A stretch of DNA of 64,000 nt from Vicia villosa (GCF_029867415.1 NW_026706236.1:29624-93623), one strand, 5' to 3'. Shown: positions 10,793 to 23,130, numbered from the stretch's first letter. Numbers and translations: made by a program. The notes: generated from the letters alone by a model not told the origin.

Positions 10793-12620
10793 TGTAACAC
10801 CCGGTATTTAGTTAATTATTTAATTATATACATTCAAATTATTTCGAATTTAATTGTTGAATTTGTGGAGTGTTGAGAATTGTTGACATGGGTTTTTATG
10901 ATTAATTAGTTGATTAATTTATTGATTAAGTTGTAGAAATAGTATTGAAGAAATACTAGATTTATTATATGGACTTAATTAAGTGATGGTGGTAGTAAAA
11001 CGTGGGGTGTGAATGTTAGGCCCAATAGGTTTAATGAAATTAGGTTAAGATAAGGATTAGGCTAATTAGAAGAGAAAAAGTCTTGGGGAATTGGTTATGG
11101 GAAGTTGTAGAGAAGAGAGAAAATAGGAGAGAAATTCATTACCGTTTTTCTTGCAGCAGTCTCACTAAATCGAAGATCCCCGATTCGTTAACCGTTGGAT
11201 AGTCGCCAAATTTTGTGGGTAGGTTCGCAACACCTGTAGCTAACTTTTGACCGTTGGGATCTTCAAAATAAGGTCTGAGTTGTGAGATATGATCATCGCA
11301 CTGTAGCTGCATATTTGGGAAAATTTTCAACTTTTGATTCTGATTAAAATAGGCAATGGTTGGGAGCTAAGGCTAGATGGCTTCGATCGGTAGAATTGTA
11401 GAACGGACTCCGAATACAAGGTAAGGGGTGGGGTTCTAACTCTATAACCGGACTCATGATGAATGATATGTGTGGGTTAAATTTGTAGGAAATTATTCCT
11501 GATTATTTGTTGTGATTCTGTCATGTTGATTCGATGAAATTAGTTGTTGTTGTGGTGATAATTGTTGTTGTTTTATGCGAAGTTGAAGGATGTTTCAGTG
11601 ACGATGTATACCTCTATTTATTAGTATAGCGACGATATAGGCTTATGCCTTGTGACGATGATGTTGTTTGTTGTGTGTGTTTGTTGCATTCATATACATA
11701 TGCATTTTTGGCGACGGCCTGGATTGGCAAATTAGTGACGAAGGCTTATGCCTTGATGCCTCTGTTTAACTGGCAATTGGCGATGGGGGCTGAAGCCCTG
11801 GGTACCACATGCATGTGCAGTTGTAGAGTCTCATTGTATGTGGCATGAGTGTGATTTAATTGTGATGTGATGTGACTTGAGTTGTTGTTAAATTGTGATA
11901 ATATGGAGTTGTAATTATAAATTGTTATACTAATGACGTGTTGTGACAGGTATTGTCTAGAAGATGAGAAATAGTTGTTATAACTATTAATATGTTGTTG
12001 TTATTTATTTTTGTTAATTATAACTGTTCAGGTTAATTGTTATTATAAATGTAGTCTGAAAGCTGTAACGTGATAATTTCGTACGATTAAATTCTAATAT
12101 ATTGTTTATCATGCGTTTGTTTATATTGGTAGATATCTCACCCTTTCTGAATGATGTTTCCCTACCATGGGAAATTGACAGGTACTCAAGATAGCGGTGG
12201 AAGTTTTGAAGTGATTTTATGAAGTCTTTAGTTGCTGTTAGTCGAGTTGGTGTCTTGCTCTGATACGTAGCACTCGGGGGGAATAAAACGATTGTTTTAT
12301 TTATTAATTCTTTTGCTGAATTTTTATATGGTTTTGGTTTAAATTGTAACTTAAAGTTACCGTGCAATGATGCTACGACTTGATTTGAATAGTTATGAAG
12401 TTTGTTGATTCCGCTGCGAGTTAATTATTGAATTTAAACAAAGTGATTTTTTTGTAATGATTTGATTATCATTTTAAATTCTTGTGCTATGTATCTATAT
12501 GAAGGCAAATAAGCCGTAACTGTTTTTGAAATGAAGAATATGTGATACCTCAAATGAACTTGTTTGGAATTTATACTCTGATTTTCCGTATAATTTATCG
12601 GGTAGATTTGGGGTGTTACA
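10793..12620 (+). mobile_element. LTR 3 of the Tekay-type array
   Basis: Length is 1828 bp. I see no difference from LTR 4. It carries attcattaccg, atccccg and atagtcgcc as diagnostic variants against LTR 1 and LTR 2. Confidence 0.86.
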
Positions 12621-13532
12621 TTAGTGGTATCAGAGCAGGTCGGTCCGTCCGGCCAGAGTCGTCTAATTATTGTTTATCCTTTTGTATGCGAAAAGTGTGT
12701 ACAACACTGTCGGTACTTGTTGCTTTCTGGTTGTTGCAGGAATTAGTTTGAGCGAAGTGGGGGAGAAGCTTTGCTTCTCGGATGTGGTTCAGTTGCAAGT
12801 TCGCAAAGATGATTGCTGTCTGGGTGTTTCGAAAACTGAATTTCGACGAAAGAATGTGTCTCTCGAGTTATAAAAAGTTTGGGAGTGAGGAGATATGTTA
12901 AGAGTTTTTTGGAATATGTTTAAGTTGAAGAAAAATGAGTTTTGGAGTGGAAACTCCGTAAGCAAAACGCAGGAAATTGCTGAATGTTTTGTGAAACTTC
13001 AAAAATTCATAACTTGAGTTCTGGACATCCGATTTGAGTCCCGTTTGAAGCGTTGGAAAGCTAACGAGATGAAATTTATTTTAAAAATGGTTTCAGAAGC
13101 TATAATAGATTTATTTATAACAGGATGATGTTGGAAGGAGATGGAATTTGCGGTTACGCTTGTCCTTGGAACTGGACTTGTTTGTTGGTGCCGCACAGGA
13201 CGTCAGCGTCAAAGTTGAGTGAATTTAAGGAGTAATTAATAGGTTTGTTGAAAATAAATTTTAAGAATTAGTGTACCATTTGAGAAGTTTTGAAGATACC
13301 GTAAAGAGTGTCGCTGCATGGCGTCGATGTTCGCACTTTCGAATAGCGTTGGAATAGTTTACAAGTTAGTAACAGTTATGTTGAAGAAGTACCGGAATGG
13401 TCGACATATGTGTAATCGATTTGAGATGTGTTAATGGTTTGTTATGTTGGATGGTTGGTCGTGGAGGTGAAGTTGATGATGGTTGTATCGGATAAATTTT
13501 CGAGGACGAAAATATTCTAAGTGGGGGAGAGT
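12621..13532 (+). mobile_element. Internal region 3 of the Tekay-type array
   Basis: 912 bp with primer site at 12625-12636, hairpin at 12763-12779 and a purine tract ending at 13532. It appears identical to internal region 2, as expected if the 2740-bp unit was copied recently. No coding capacity. Confidence 0.82.
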
Positions 13533-15360
13533 TGTAACACCCGGTATTTAGTTAATTATTTAATTATATACATTCAAATTATTTCGAATTTAATTGTTGA
13601 ATTTGTGGAGTGTTGAGAATTGTTGACATGGGTTTTTATGATTAATTAGTTGATTAATTTATTGATTAAGTTGTAGAAATAGTATTGAAGAAATACTAGA
13701 TTTATTATATGGACTTAATTAAGTGATGGTGGTAGTAAAACGTGGGGTGTGAATGTTAGGCCCAATAGGTTTAATGAAATTAGGTTAAGATAAGGATTAG
13801 GCTAATTAGAAGAGAAAAAGTCTTGGGGAATTGGTTATGGGAAGTTGTAGAGAAGAGAGAAAATAGGAGAGAAATTCATTACCGTTTTTCTTGCAGCAGT
13901 CTCACTAAATCGAAGATCCCCGATTCGTTAACCGTTGGATAGTCGCCAAATTTTGTGGGTAGGTTCGCAACACCTGTAGCTAACTTTTGACCGTTGGGAT
14001 CTTCAAAATAAGGTCTGAGTTGTGAGATATGATCATCGCACTGTAGCTGCATATTTGGGAAAATTTTCAACTTTTGATTCTGATTAAAATAGGCAATGGT
14101 TGGGAGCTAAGGCTAGATGGCTTCGATCGGTAGAATTGTAGAACGGACTCCGAATACAAGGTAAGGGGTGGGGTTCTAACTCTATAACCGGACTCATGAT
14201 GAATGATATGTGTGGGTTAAATTTGTAGGAAATTATTCCTGATTATTTGTTGTGATTCTGTCATGTTGATTCGATGAAATTAGTTGTTGTTGTGGTGATA
14301 ATTGTTGTTGTTTTATGCGAAGTTGAAGGATGTTTCAGTGACGATGTATACCTCTATTTATTAGTATAGCGACGATATAGGCTTATGCCTTGTGACGATG
14401 ATGTTGTTTGTTGTGTGTGTTTGTTGCATTCATATACATATGCATTTTTGGCGACGGCCTGGATTGGCAAATTAGTGACGAAGGCTTATGCCTTGATGCC
14501 TCTGTTTAACTGGCAATTGGCGATGGGGGCTGAAGCCCTGGGTACCACATGCATGTGCAGTTGTAGAGTCTCATTGTATGTGGCATGAGTGTGATTTAAT
14601 TGTGATGTGATGTGACTTGAGTTGTTGTTAAATTGTGATAATATGGAGTTGTAATTATAAATTGTTATACTAATGACGTGTTGTGACAGGTATTGTCTAG
14701 AAGATGAGAAATAGTTGTTATAACTATTAATATGTTGTTGTTATTTATTTTTGTTAATTATAACTGTTCAGGTTAATTGTTATTATAAATGTAGTCTGAA
14801 AGCTGTAACGTGATAATTTCGTACGATTAAATTCTAATATATTGTTTATCATGCGTTTGTTTATATTGGTAGATATCTCACCCTTTCTGAATGATGTTTC
14901 CCTACCATGGGAAATTGACAGGTACTCAAGATAGCGGTGGAAGTTTTGAAGTGATTTTATGAAGTCTTTAGTTGCTGTTAGTCGAGTTGGTGTCTTGCTC
15001 TGATACGTAGCACTCGGGGGGAATAAAACGATTGTTTTATTTATTAATTCTTTTGCTGAATTTTTATATGGTTTTGGTTTAAATTGTAACTTAAAGTTAC
15101 CGTGCAATGATGCTACGACTTGATTTGAATAGTTATGAAGTTTGTTGATTCCGCTGCGAGTTAATTATTGAATTTAAACAAAGTGATTTTTTTGTAATGA
15201 TTTGATTATCATTTTAAATTCTTGTGCTATGTATCTATATGAAGGCAAATAAGCCGTAACTGTTTTTGAAATGAAGAATATGTGATACCTCAAATGAACT
15301 TGTTTGGAATTTATACTCTGATTTTCCGTATAATTTATCGGGTAGATTTGGGGTGTTACA
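13533..15360 (+). mobile_element. LTR 4 (last) of the Tekay-type array
   Basis: Length is 1828 bp, ending gggtgttaca at 15360. It is followed by the right copy of the target duplication cctgg (15361-15365), after which the interrupted minisatellite resumes. Apparently identical to LTR 3. Confidence 0.86.
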
Positions 15361-16121
15361 CCTGGCGGTGATATGAAGCTATGTCTCTTTGGTACGTTAG
15401 TCCCCCGGCAGTAACCAAGATCTATTTCTATCATGTTAGTCCCCTGGCAATGATACACAACTACGACTTATTACGTTAGTCCCTGAGCAGTAATGAGTTA
15501 TGTTTATCACGTTAGTCCCTTGGCAGTGATCTCCTTCAAATCATCTTGTTGATCAATATCACGTTAGTCCGTTGGCAGTGATATAAAGCTACGTCTCCTT
15601 GCAAATAGGGATTTATTTTCCCTGTTTCTCAAATAGTTCTTCAATTGGGTTTATCACGTTAGTCCCTTGGCAGTGATCTTCTTCAAAATTTCATCAATAA
15701 CAAACAAGGTTCTATTTTTTCCTTTTCCAAAGTTACTAACTTCAACTAACATAACTAACAATCATGCATCATTCAATTAACATACCTCATTCATACATAA
15801 TGCATATACATACATCGCTCTCATTTATTTTTGACAAGCTCTCTGCATCATACATCGCATGCATCATAACATTGCATAAAATTCAGGTTGCCTTTTTAGG
15901 CCGTACTACAACCAAAACACAGTGGTCCCTTTCAAGAGCATCTGCTTCACATCCAAGAAAAAGAGGGGTATTTACCTTGGATTGCATCTTTAAGCCCATC
16001 TCCCATAGAACATCCTTCCTGACAAGTGCAAATTTCAGGGCATTCTCAGTGTTCAATCATCTTCTACCTTTAGATCACGATAGGCAGACGTGCCTATCCA
16101 ACTCTTTAGGTTTAAGAAGAT
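15361..16121 (+). repeat. Minisatellite and remaining 3' UTR of Ogre-type element A (right part)
   Basis: This continues the gttagtcccYtggcagtgat array to about 15690, with increasingly diverged and wider-spaced copies. It is followed by about 430 bp of unique sequence up to the polypurine tract. A 180-aa frame at 15764-16306 runs across the polypurine tract and LTR start and has no domain, so it is not called a gene. Confidence 0.75.
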
Positions 16122-16135
16122 TGAACAGGGGCAGC
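16122..16135 (+). promoter_or_regulatory. Polypurine tract of Ogre-type element A
   Basis: gaacaggggcagc immediately precedes the LTR start TGTCATACCCC at 16136. This marks 16136-19470 as a 3' LTR and gives the element plus orientation. Element C has the equivalent aaataggggcatc before its 3' LTR. Confidence 0.7.
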
Positions 16136-19100
16136 TGTCATACCCCAAAATTTGCCCTCTTATATTCAATCAAAGGTTCCTCTATGCATCTTCAATGGCT
16201 CAAGTTTCAAAGGCTTATATCAAGGAACCTCCATGTCAAAAGTCAAGCTTCCATTCCAAAGATTGCTCACTCAATGGCTCAGAGGACCAACAATCGACTA
16301 TGTTGACCTAAAAGTCAACTATAGTCAAAGTACAATCAAACTTCAAGATTTTTGGTCAACATCAAGCATGTGAGGTTATATCCATCATTTGATCAAAGTT
16401 TGATCATGATCCATCAATAGAAACTCAGAAATGAACAAATTCAAATGGTTCAAATTAGGGTTTTTTATAGGAAAGTCAACTCAACTTTGACTGGCCATAA
16501 CTCTCTCATACTTTATCGGAAATTCCTCACTCAAAGCCTATTCTGAAGGAAATTGGATTCTCTACAACTTTGTCTCTCACAAGCCAAGGCCAGAAATGAA
16601 TCATTTGGGAGATATGGTACAAGAGATTATAGGTCCTCCGAAAAGTCAACAAAGAACACCTTTTGGGTCAAAACTCATAACTTGAGCATGAAAGCTTCAA
16701 TTGAGATGAAACCAAAAGGGTCATTTAGAAGACTCTTTACGCTTTCTAAAAATGATCAAGAACACCTCCATAGTGCTAAAATTGAGAGAGATACAAGGTG
16801 TACAAGTTAGGCGATTTGGAGAAAATACACAAAAGTCAACTTGAGCAAAATCACTTATTTTGACTAATGGGCCTAAATTTGAGTTTCCATACATGATCAT
16901 GAGTTCAATAAAAGCCCTTAAATTTGTTTTCATATTTTTTGTACCATTTATTTGATTTATTTGAATTTTTATTCATTTAAATACAAAATAAATCGAATAA
17001 AATCACAAAATAATGAAATAAATTGTATGGGTTCACTTTCCATCATCCAAGGGCCCAAGAGACATCCAAAGAATATCCAAATTCGTGATGCATGGTCATG
17101 GAGATAGATTTTCTAAGAAAATAACATATTTTTTATCAAGGTTTTTCTCTCCAAATAAAAGGTATCCAAGCCCATAAAAGAACCCTAACCAATCCTTATA
17201 TATACAAAAATATTGCAGCCCTAAAAGGGGGACGAAATTTGGAGCACAAGACATTAGGGTTCTTGGAGAGAAAATTTTCAAGAAAGCTAGGGCAAGTGTG
17301 ATCTTTGAGTGCAACTTCTCCCACTTAATTCTAAGCGTTGCATTATACTCCTGGAGGTTCCAGGATCGATTCTCGACCGTACTCAAAGCCCAGAACGTCG
17401 TATCTTCACTACCAAGAGTGTATCATCGTGGTGAATAATGTTTGATCTATATTCATAATTCATGCATTTTTTATTGATTCTATGTGCATATACGTATTCC
17501 TGGTAATGTTTGAAGGGATCTTGATCCATTATTAACAAGTTGGGGCGTAAGAGTGAAGAGCCACCATTGTTAGGGCTTTCAAACACATATGTTCGGTTTC
17601 GCATTTGCAAGCTTTTACAGGCCAAGAGAACACCACCATCGTGTTCAGGAGGCCTCAATTAGTGGATCTGGGTCGGCATCCTTTTTGTTTTTGATTTATT
17701 TCGCAGGTTTAAAGTTGCTGCTATGGAGGAAGGAGAACCTGCGGAAAAATCCGCAGGTAAAATCGTAGGAGATTTCGCGTATAATTCCGCAAGTGAGATA
17801 AGGAAGATGTTGAACAGTACCTGGGTGGAAGGTGGATGGCACGTAGTGACTCTTCATTGGCCAGTCAATATTGCTTTGTTCTCTCTCTATTTTCATTGGC
17901 TGGTCAAGAATTCAAAGACACTCTCTCTTCACCTCATTCGTCAGTCAGCGCCACGCGGGTCCCACGATTTGACTGTCCATTTGTTTCTTCTTGTTTTTAT
18001 ATATTTTTATTTATGTGACATATGGATGACTAACATGATTTGGTAGAGTTGGCAAAGGCGTGGGGATGGTGACTTTGAGGGCCTAGGTTCGAGACCTGAC
18101 CTTGATCCTTTATTTTTAACAAATTAAATGATGCATGATTCAGCACTCCGTCCCACACATGGCGCACCGTACACACTCGTTATCAGCCACGAGATCACAC
18201 TAATGCCCAGATCTGACGCACCAGGATTGAAGGCATACCATGCTCTCTCAAGAAACCATCACACAGAATCACACCAGGTTCTATCTTTCTATTTTTTGGT
18301 ATTTTATTTATTTTTGTTATATTGTTTATGTAATTATATTTGGTTTTTAATTATTTTTATTATATACATAATTTACTTTTAAAATTATATTAATAATATA
18401 GTTAGGATTTAGAATTATTTTCCCGACTATTTAGATTATTCGATTTAATTTATTTTAATCTTTAGTCATAAAAACCACAACAACCCTAGAAAAGTTTATA
18501 ACGCATTAGGGTTTGCCCAATCCCATTGGCCGCTTAGCCCAAGTATTAGGATTAGGGTTTTCTAACCAACTTAGCTTTTAGCCAAACAATCTTAGAATTT
18601 TATTCGCTTCGATTAAATTAATTGATCGCGGTGGGTAATAATCGAATTATTTAAATTAATTAAATTCAAATCATATAAATCAAATACATATTATTTGGCT
18701 AAAGGGTTCCAACCATCTTATTGGTTGCGATGATTAGCCTATTTTTTCTATAAAATTCATTATTATTTATAATCGAATCGATCGATTACGAGGAATAATG
18801 ATACAAATTAAACAATAAAAATTCTAAAAAATACATTTATTTATTATTAGTGATAATTGAATCCATCAAATAAAATTGGTAATAATACACTACTAATCTT
18901 TAAACTATGGTGATCAAATCTATTGATCATCGCGGTTAATGGTACATATTAAAAAATCAGGGTTGTACGCCCAAACATTCAAAACACACTAAGCCACAAA
19001 ACTACGGATTTTCATTCTTTTCAATCAGGCAATTCAAAATGCCTTTCAAATCAAATTCAAAACTACGATAGGCCATTCAAAAAGCCTTCAAACCATTTCA

Positions 19101-19470
19101 TAATCAATTCTAAGGCGTACAACCCTGTTCCCGAACTACGTAGACTCTGATCCTCCATAAGGAGGTACGTAGGCACTTGGCAACAAGGCGAGTCCCCTCC
19201 CCCATAAATCTCATTTTGTCCCGATTATGTTCCTTAATCATAAACTTTTAACTTTGATAATTTTTGCCATTTACCCTATGACTTTCTGTCACCTTTCTTT
19301 ATATTAACCCTATAATGCAAACCATAGGAAAGGGTTGAGGGTGCCTAACACCTTCCCTCGACCTGATTATAATAACTTACCCCTGATCTCTCAACTGCGC
19401 AAAATTTCCTATTCGCCTTGGTAGAATAGGTGGCGACTCTAATCTTTAATTTTTAGGGCAGGTTGCTACA
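16136..19470 (+). mobile_element. 3' LTR of Ogre-type element A
   Basis: Length is 3335 bp, from tgtcataccccaaaatttg to ggttgctaca. Downstream of 19470 there is no primer-binding site, as expected for a 3' LTR. A TATA-like tatatata lies near 17197. Its second half matches the minus-strand LTR at 1995-4693, including words for cctccataaggaggtacg, gggttgtacgcc and ggtggcgactc. Frames of 60-107 aa inside have no domains. A tRNA-like Pol III unit lies at 18043-18117. The matching 5' end of the element is outside the window. Confidence 0.82.
18043..18117 (+). other. Pol III-like A-box/B-box/T-run unit inside Ogre A LTR
   Basis: tggcaaaggcg (18050-18060) resembles an A box and ggttcgagacc (18086-18096) a B box, 36 nt apart start to start. 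A T5 run follows at 18113-18117. TAGG and CCTG flank the TTCGAGA loop, as in a short T-arm. The minus-strand Ogre LTR has the same arrangement at 3183-3255 with the same spacing but different intervening bases. It lacks an acceptor stem, so it is not called a tRNA gene. Confidence 0.45.
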
Positions 19471-20361
19471 CCTGTACGTTACCAACATAGAGGTAACATT
19501 CAAACAGAAGGGGTGAGAAATCATAATCAATAATCAAAGGCAAATTCTGCAAGGTAGGATATCAACACATAATATATTTCACATAATCTCAATCACAGTG
19601 TATCAATTACACTCTCGTGTCCAACACACCAATCAATCACAACTCAATAATTATAATTAAACAAATGTACACATGACTCGTTATATAATCCAACTCGTCT
19701 ATGCAACTCTATGCATATGCATGTGGTACCATATCATTAAAAATTGGTTCACTCAGGAACCGGGTTCACCCTGCTCGAACCCCGAATCCACCCTGCTCGG
19801 ATTCGGGACAAATCACAAATCCACCCTGCTCGGATTGCAACTCGTCATTTTCATATACAACAACGACATCATGAATGCATGTTTAAACACATAAATGCAA
19901 CAACAACATAATATTTAAAGTCTCATTCGGACAATAAACAACGTGCATTGACCCACGATAATAGTTCACCCTACTCGAACTATTATCCCACAACACAACA
20001 TCAACATTAATATCATTCAACATCACATACTCACCATCGGCCAATCACCACAACAATATACTTATAAAATCAACAAGTATTCAATTAAAAAGCATATTAA
20101 TTAGGCACAACACCATCATCTGCCCATGAGCAACCATCTCTCATTGAAATTAATAAAATCAATTAAAATTAATTTTAATCCTTTAAATCACTCCAAGCAG
20201 CCCTTAACGCTACCTGACAGTTGCCAACAATCTCGAAAACTCAAAAGAATCGAAAATAATAATTTTATAAATTCAAAACATCTCAACAAAATATTTTCAT
20301 TTATTTATTCTATATTATTAACTTGTAAAAAGTTATAACAATATATAATTATAACTCGACA
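19471..20361 (-). mobile_element. Tekay-like LTR fragment (third segment of a dismembered LTR)
   Basis: Read on the minus strand this has the style of the Tekay-type LTRs: tggtaccacatgcatatgc near 19714-19732 is the counterpart of ggtaccacatgcatgtgc near 6323. Three ccaccctgctcgg/ttcaccctgctcg words lie at 19765-19840. It ends where LINE1 begins and most likely continues at 41435-42404 and 47932-48274. Ogre element A inserted at its left edge. No coding sequence. Confidence 0.55.
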
Positions 20362-20363
20362 GA

Positions 20364-21140
20364 ATTTACAAGTGCCTGGGTTTGGCAGGCAGCTTGCAAT
20401 TATGTATCGAAAGAGCAGGTTTTTTCGCGATCAAAGTGACACCGTTGGGAGCAAACAAATGCCTTTTGGAGGAAAGTGAAGATGGAATAATGGAAGCTTT
20501 TAGTAATGCAGGAGAAGAATGGTGGAAAGATTGGTTCACAGAAATAGCTAAATGGAATTTTAACGATGTTGACACTTCTCGCGCGGCTTGGCTGAAGGTT
20601 TTTGGAATTCTGCTTGTGGCTTGGAATATGGAATTCTTCTCATCTTTGGCTTCTTGTTTAGGGACTTTGATCAGTTTTGACACTAACACTACGGACGGCA
20701 AATTGATGGAGGTGGCAAGAATTCAGATTAGCATGGACATCAACGTCAAGGTTCAAGAAACGACGAAGGTCTTGATAGATGGAAAGCTGTTTTCGTTGGT
20801 GATAAAGGAGGAAGCTTCGACGATGTGCAGTCTCCATTCAGGTAACTTTCGGTTCTTTTTCCCTGGGCCAAAATCTTCGGATTCTGTGTGTTCTGATTCT
20901 TTTAGGTCTGTCGAGGATTCTGAGCGGAGTGTATCGGAGAACAAGATTGTTTCATCTTCAGATAGTATTGAAGATTTCTCCGTGCACAATGAGGGAGCTT
21001 TTCCGGTGGGGAATTACATTAATTCAGAACCTGTTGCTATCGATGCAAACAATCGGTTGGAAACAGGGGCTGGTTCTGGGCAGGGGGTTCTAAGAGGTTT
21101 TCGGCTGAAGTTTGTCCTGGTTTCAAAGGCACGATTTTGA
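20364..21140 (+). pseudogene. LINE1 ORF1, N-terminal part (DUF4283-like)
   Basis: The frame is open from the left edge of the LINE and has no ATG at its start, which fits a 5'-truncated copy. The protein contains EEWWKDWFTEI, DVDTSRAAWLKVFGILLVAWNMEFF and LMEVARIQI. These resemble the DUF4283 region of plant L1 ORF1, a nucleic-acid-binding protein that coats the LINE RNA. A serine/acidic-rich stretch follows (SSDSVCSDSFRSVEDSERS). It ends at a TGA at 21138-21140 and continues in another frame, so a frameshift lies near 21130. Confidence 0.7.
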
Positions 21141-21805
21141 ATGAAAGGGAGGGTGCCCATATCGGTGTTAATAGTGCTGAAGGTATCTCATTTTCGGGGT
21201 CTATTGAGGAGGCAGGGGCAGGCTATTTTGACAGAGCCATTAGGAATGTAGTGGAGGAGGGTTCGGTTCAGGTGTTAATGCAGAAGAAAAGTGGCAGCCC
21301 AGCATCTTGTGGTTCGATTTCATTGGGAAAATATGTTTCTTCTGTGGCTTGTTCTATGATCCCGAAGAAACGTCACGACACAAAGATTGTTAAGTTTAAA
21401 CATTTGTCGGATTTTAGTGGGGGGAGAATTTTCAAAAATAAAAACTATTTGTATAAGAGGAGTAAGAAAAAGGGAAAAGGAGATGTGATTTCAAAATCTA
21501 GGGGTGGGATGAACTCGATGTCGATGGAGGAGTCGGTTGAGGGGAGGGACCGATTGAAGGTTAACACCAAGGATGTCTGTTATGAATCCTTTTCGGAGAA
21601 TAATTTAATTGGACACAACAACATTAAACAATGGGAGAATATGGACAAGGATGTTAATGGAAGGATGTGGAAGGCGTTTGTAGCGATGGGTATGGGAAAT
21701 TTAAAGGAAAAGAATGGATTCAAAATAAAAAAAAAAGGTGACTTGGAAAAAGAGGAGGTAGAGAGAAAACAGTTAAGGAAGGAGAATACATCTAGTTGGA
21801 AATGA
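21137..21805 (+). pseudogene. LINE1 ORF1, C-terminal part
   Basis: This 222-aa lysine-rich continuation of ORF1 is in a different frame from 20364-21140. It contains basic clusters (KRSKKKGKGD, KEKNGFKIKKKGD) typical of the variable tail of plant LINE ORF1; no zinc knuckle is seen. Its stop codon TGA overlaps the ATG of ORF2 at 21802-21805 (ATGA). The assignment rests on position between the DUF4283-like part and the endonuclease. Confidence 0.55.
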
Positions 21806-23120
21806 TTATTGTATCTTTTAATATTAGAGGTGGGGGAAACGCTCTCAAGAGAAGGAGAATTAGTTCTATTTTAAAGAAGGGCGATGCAGACATTGTGTTG
21901 ATACAAGAAACAAAATTGACAAATATGGAGGATTTCGTAGCTAAGAGTATGTGGAGTAACACGGATGTTGGCTTTTCTTTTACTAACACCGTAGGTATGT
22001 CGGGAGGAATATTGACTTTATGGAGGACGGAAAGAGTGGAGGTAATACATAGTTTCAAAGGAGAAGGGTATATAGGCATAAAAGTGTTTTGGAAGGGTAA
22101 TATTTACTACGTGGTGAGTGTTTACTCATCTTGTCTTCTTTTTAAGAAAAAAGAGTTGTGGGAGAATTTAGTGCATGTGAAGTCTTCTTTCACGGATGGT
22201 AATTGGATTATAGGCGGGGATTTCAAAGCAATTAAAAATAGTAGCAAGAGGAAAGGTAGGATGGGGAGGGAGGTGGATAATGGGGCGGATCATTTTTGGA
22301 AATTCATTGACGATATGGATTTGGTGGATGTGCCGTGTAAAGGGAAGAGGTTTTCGTGGTATAGCGGGAATGGGATGGCTATGAGTAGAATCGATCGGTT
22401 CCTAGTGTTGGATGTGATTGTTAATAGATGGGGGTGGTGGGTCAATTAGTGGGGGAGAGAGATATATCGGATCATTTCCCGGTTTGGTTGGTTATGGATA
22501 ACGTCGATTGGGGTCCAAAACCTTTCAAGTTTAACAATGAATGGTTCACTCTTAAATCTTTCATCCCGTTTGTTGAAAAGGAATGGAAAGAATTAGAGGT
22601 CGAAGGAAGAGGTGGTTATGTGCTAAAAGAAAAGCTTAGACGTCTTAAAGAGAGACTCACTTGGTGGAATAAATCGGTTTTTGGCAAAATAGATTTGGAG
22701 GTGGAGGAGAATGCGAGGGATATCAATGTTGAAGATTCTTGTTTGGAAGAGTTATCGGAGGAGTTGATTGGTGATTCTCTTAATAATAGGAATGAAGCCA
22801 ATAAGAGATTTTGGTTAAATTTGCAGATAAAAGAAAACATGCTTGTCCAAAAATCAAGGCTTAAATGGTTAAATGAAGGAGATTCGAATGGTAGTTTTTT
22901 TCACAAGGTGGTAAGGGAAAGAAGAAGGCGCAATCACATTGGTCCGTTAAACACCAACGGGGGTTTGGTTGAGAAGGTGGAGGATGTTAGAGATGAAGTG
23001 ACAAAGCACTTTTCTTTCAAATTTAAGGAGGCGGAGGTGGAAAGAATGCTATTTGGAGTTGTGGTAGTTCAAAGAGCCCGGGTCCGGATGGTTACTCTTT
23101 TTTGTTTTAACCATCGTTAA
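21802..23120 (+). pseudogene. LINE1 ORF2, APE-type endonuclease and linker
   Basis: The ATG at 21802 opens SFNIRGGG...DIVLIQETKL, the conserved N and E motifs of apurinic/apyrimidinic-type LINE endonucleases, which nick target DNA for target-primed reverse transcription. YSSCLL, WIIGGDFKAI and RIDRFLV follow. The frame breaks at a TAG at 22447-22449 and resumes one frame over with RDISDHFPVWL, the terminal SDH motif. A further shift near 23050 places KSPGPDGY (RT motif 0 region) in a third frame. In the catalytic GDFN motif, asparagine is replaced by lysine (GDFK). Confidence 0.8.
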
Positions 23121-23130
23121 GGAAGATTTC

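Larger units (their letters stand above)
5315..15360 (+). mobile_element. Tandem array of a non-autonomous Tekay-type LTR retrotransposon (4 LTRs, 3 internal regions)
   Basis: Four LTRs (5315-7141, 8053-9880, 10793-12620, 13533-15360) alternate with three internal regions of 911-912 bp. Every LTR starts tgtaacacccgg and ends ggggtgttaca. Every internal region starts with a tRNA-Met-type primer site and ends with a purine tract. The whole block is flanked by one 5-bp target duplication, cctgg (5310-5314 and 15361-15365), so it behaves as a single insertion. Periods are 2738, 2740 and 2740 bp. No gag or pol remains. The LTR termini and the cgaggacgaaaat...agtgggggaga tail match the chromoviral Tekay/Del style; this lineage assignment is from motif recognition. 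Confidence 0.88.

Noticed and set aside
5658..15107. Sets of identical 62-117-aa frames recurring every 2740 bp
   Set aside because: Identity reflects the duplicated DNA of the LTR array; the frames lie in LTRs and leaders and have no domains.
15764..16306. 180-aa plus-strand frame
   Set aside because: It crosses the 3' UTR, polypurine tract and LTR start of element A and shows no domain; chance frame.
1995..19470. A and B LTRs as the two ends of one element
   Set aside because: They are in opposite orientation, differ in the U3 half, and one has a primer site while the other has a polypurine tract beside it.
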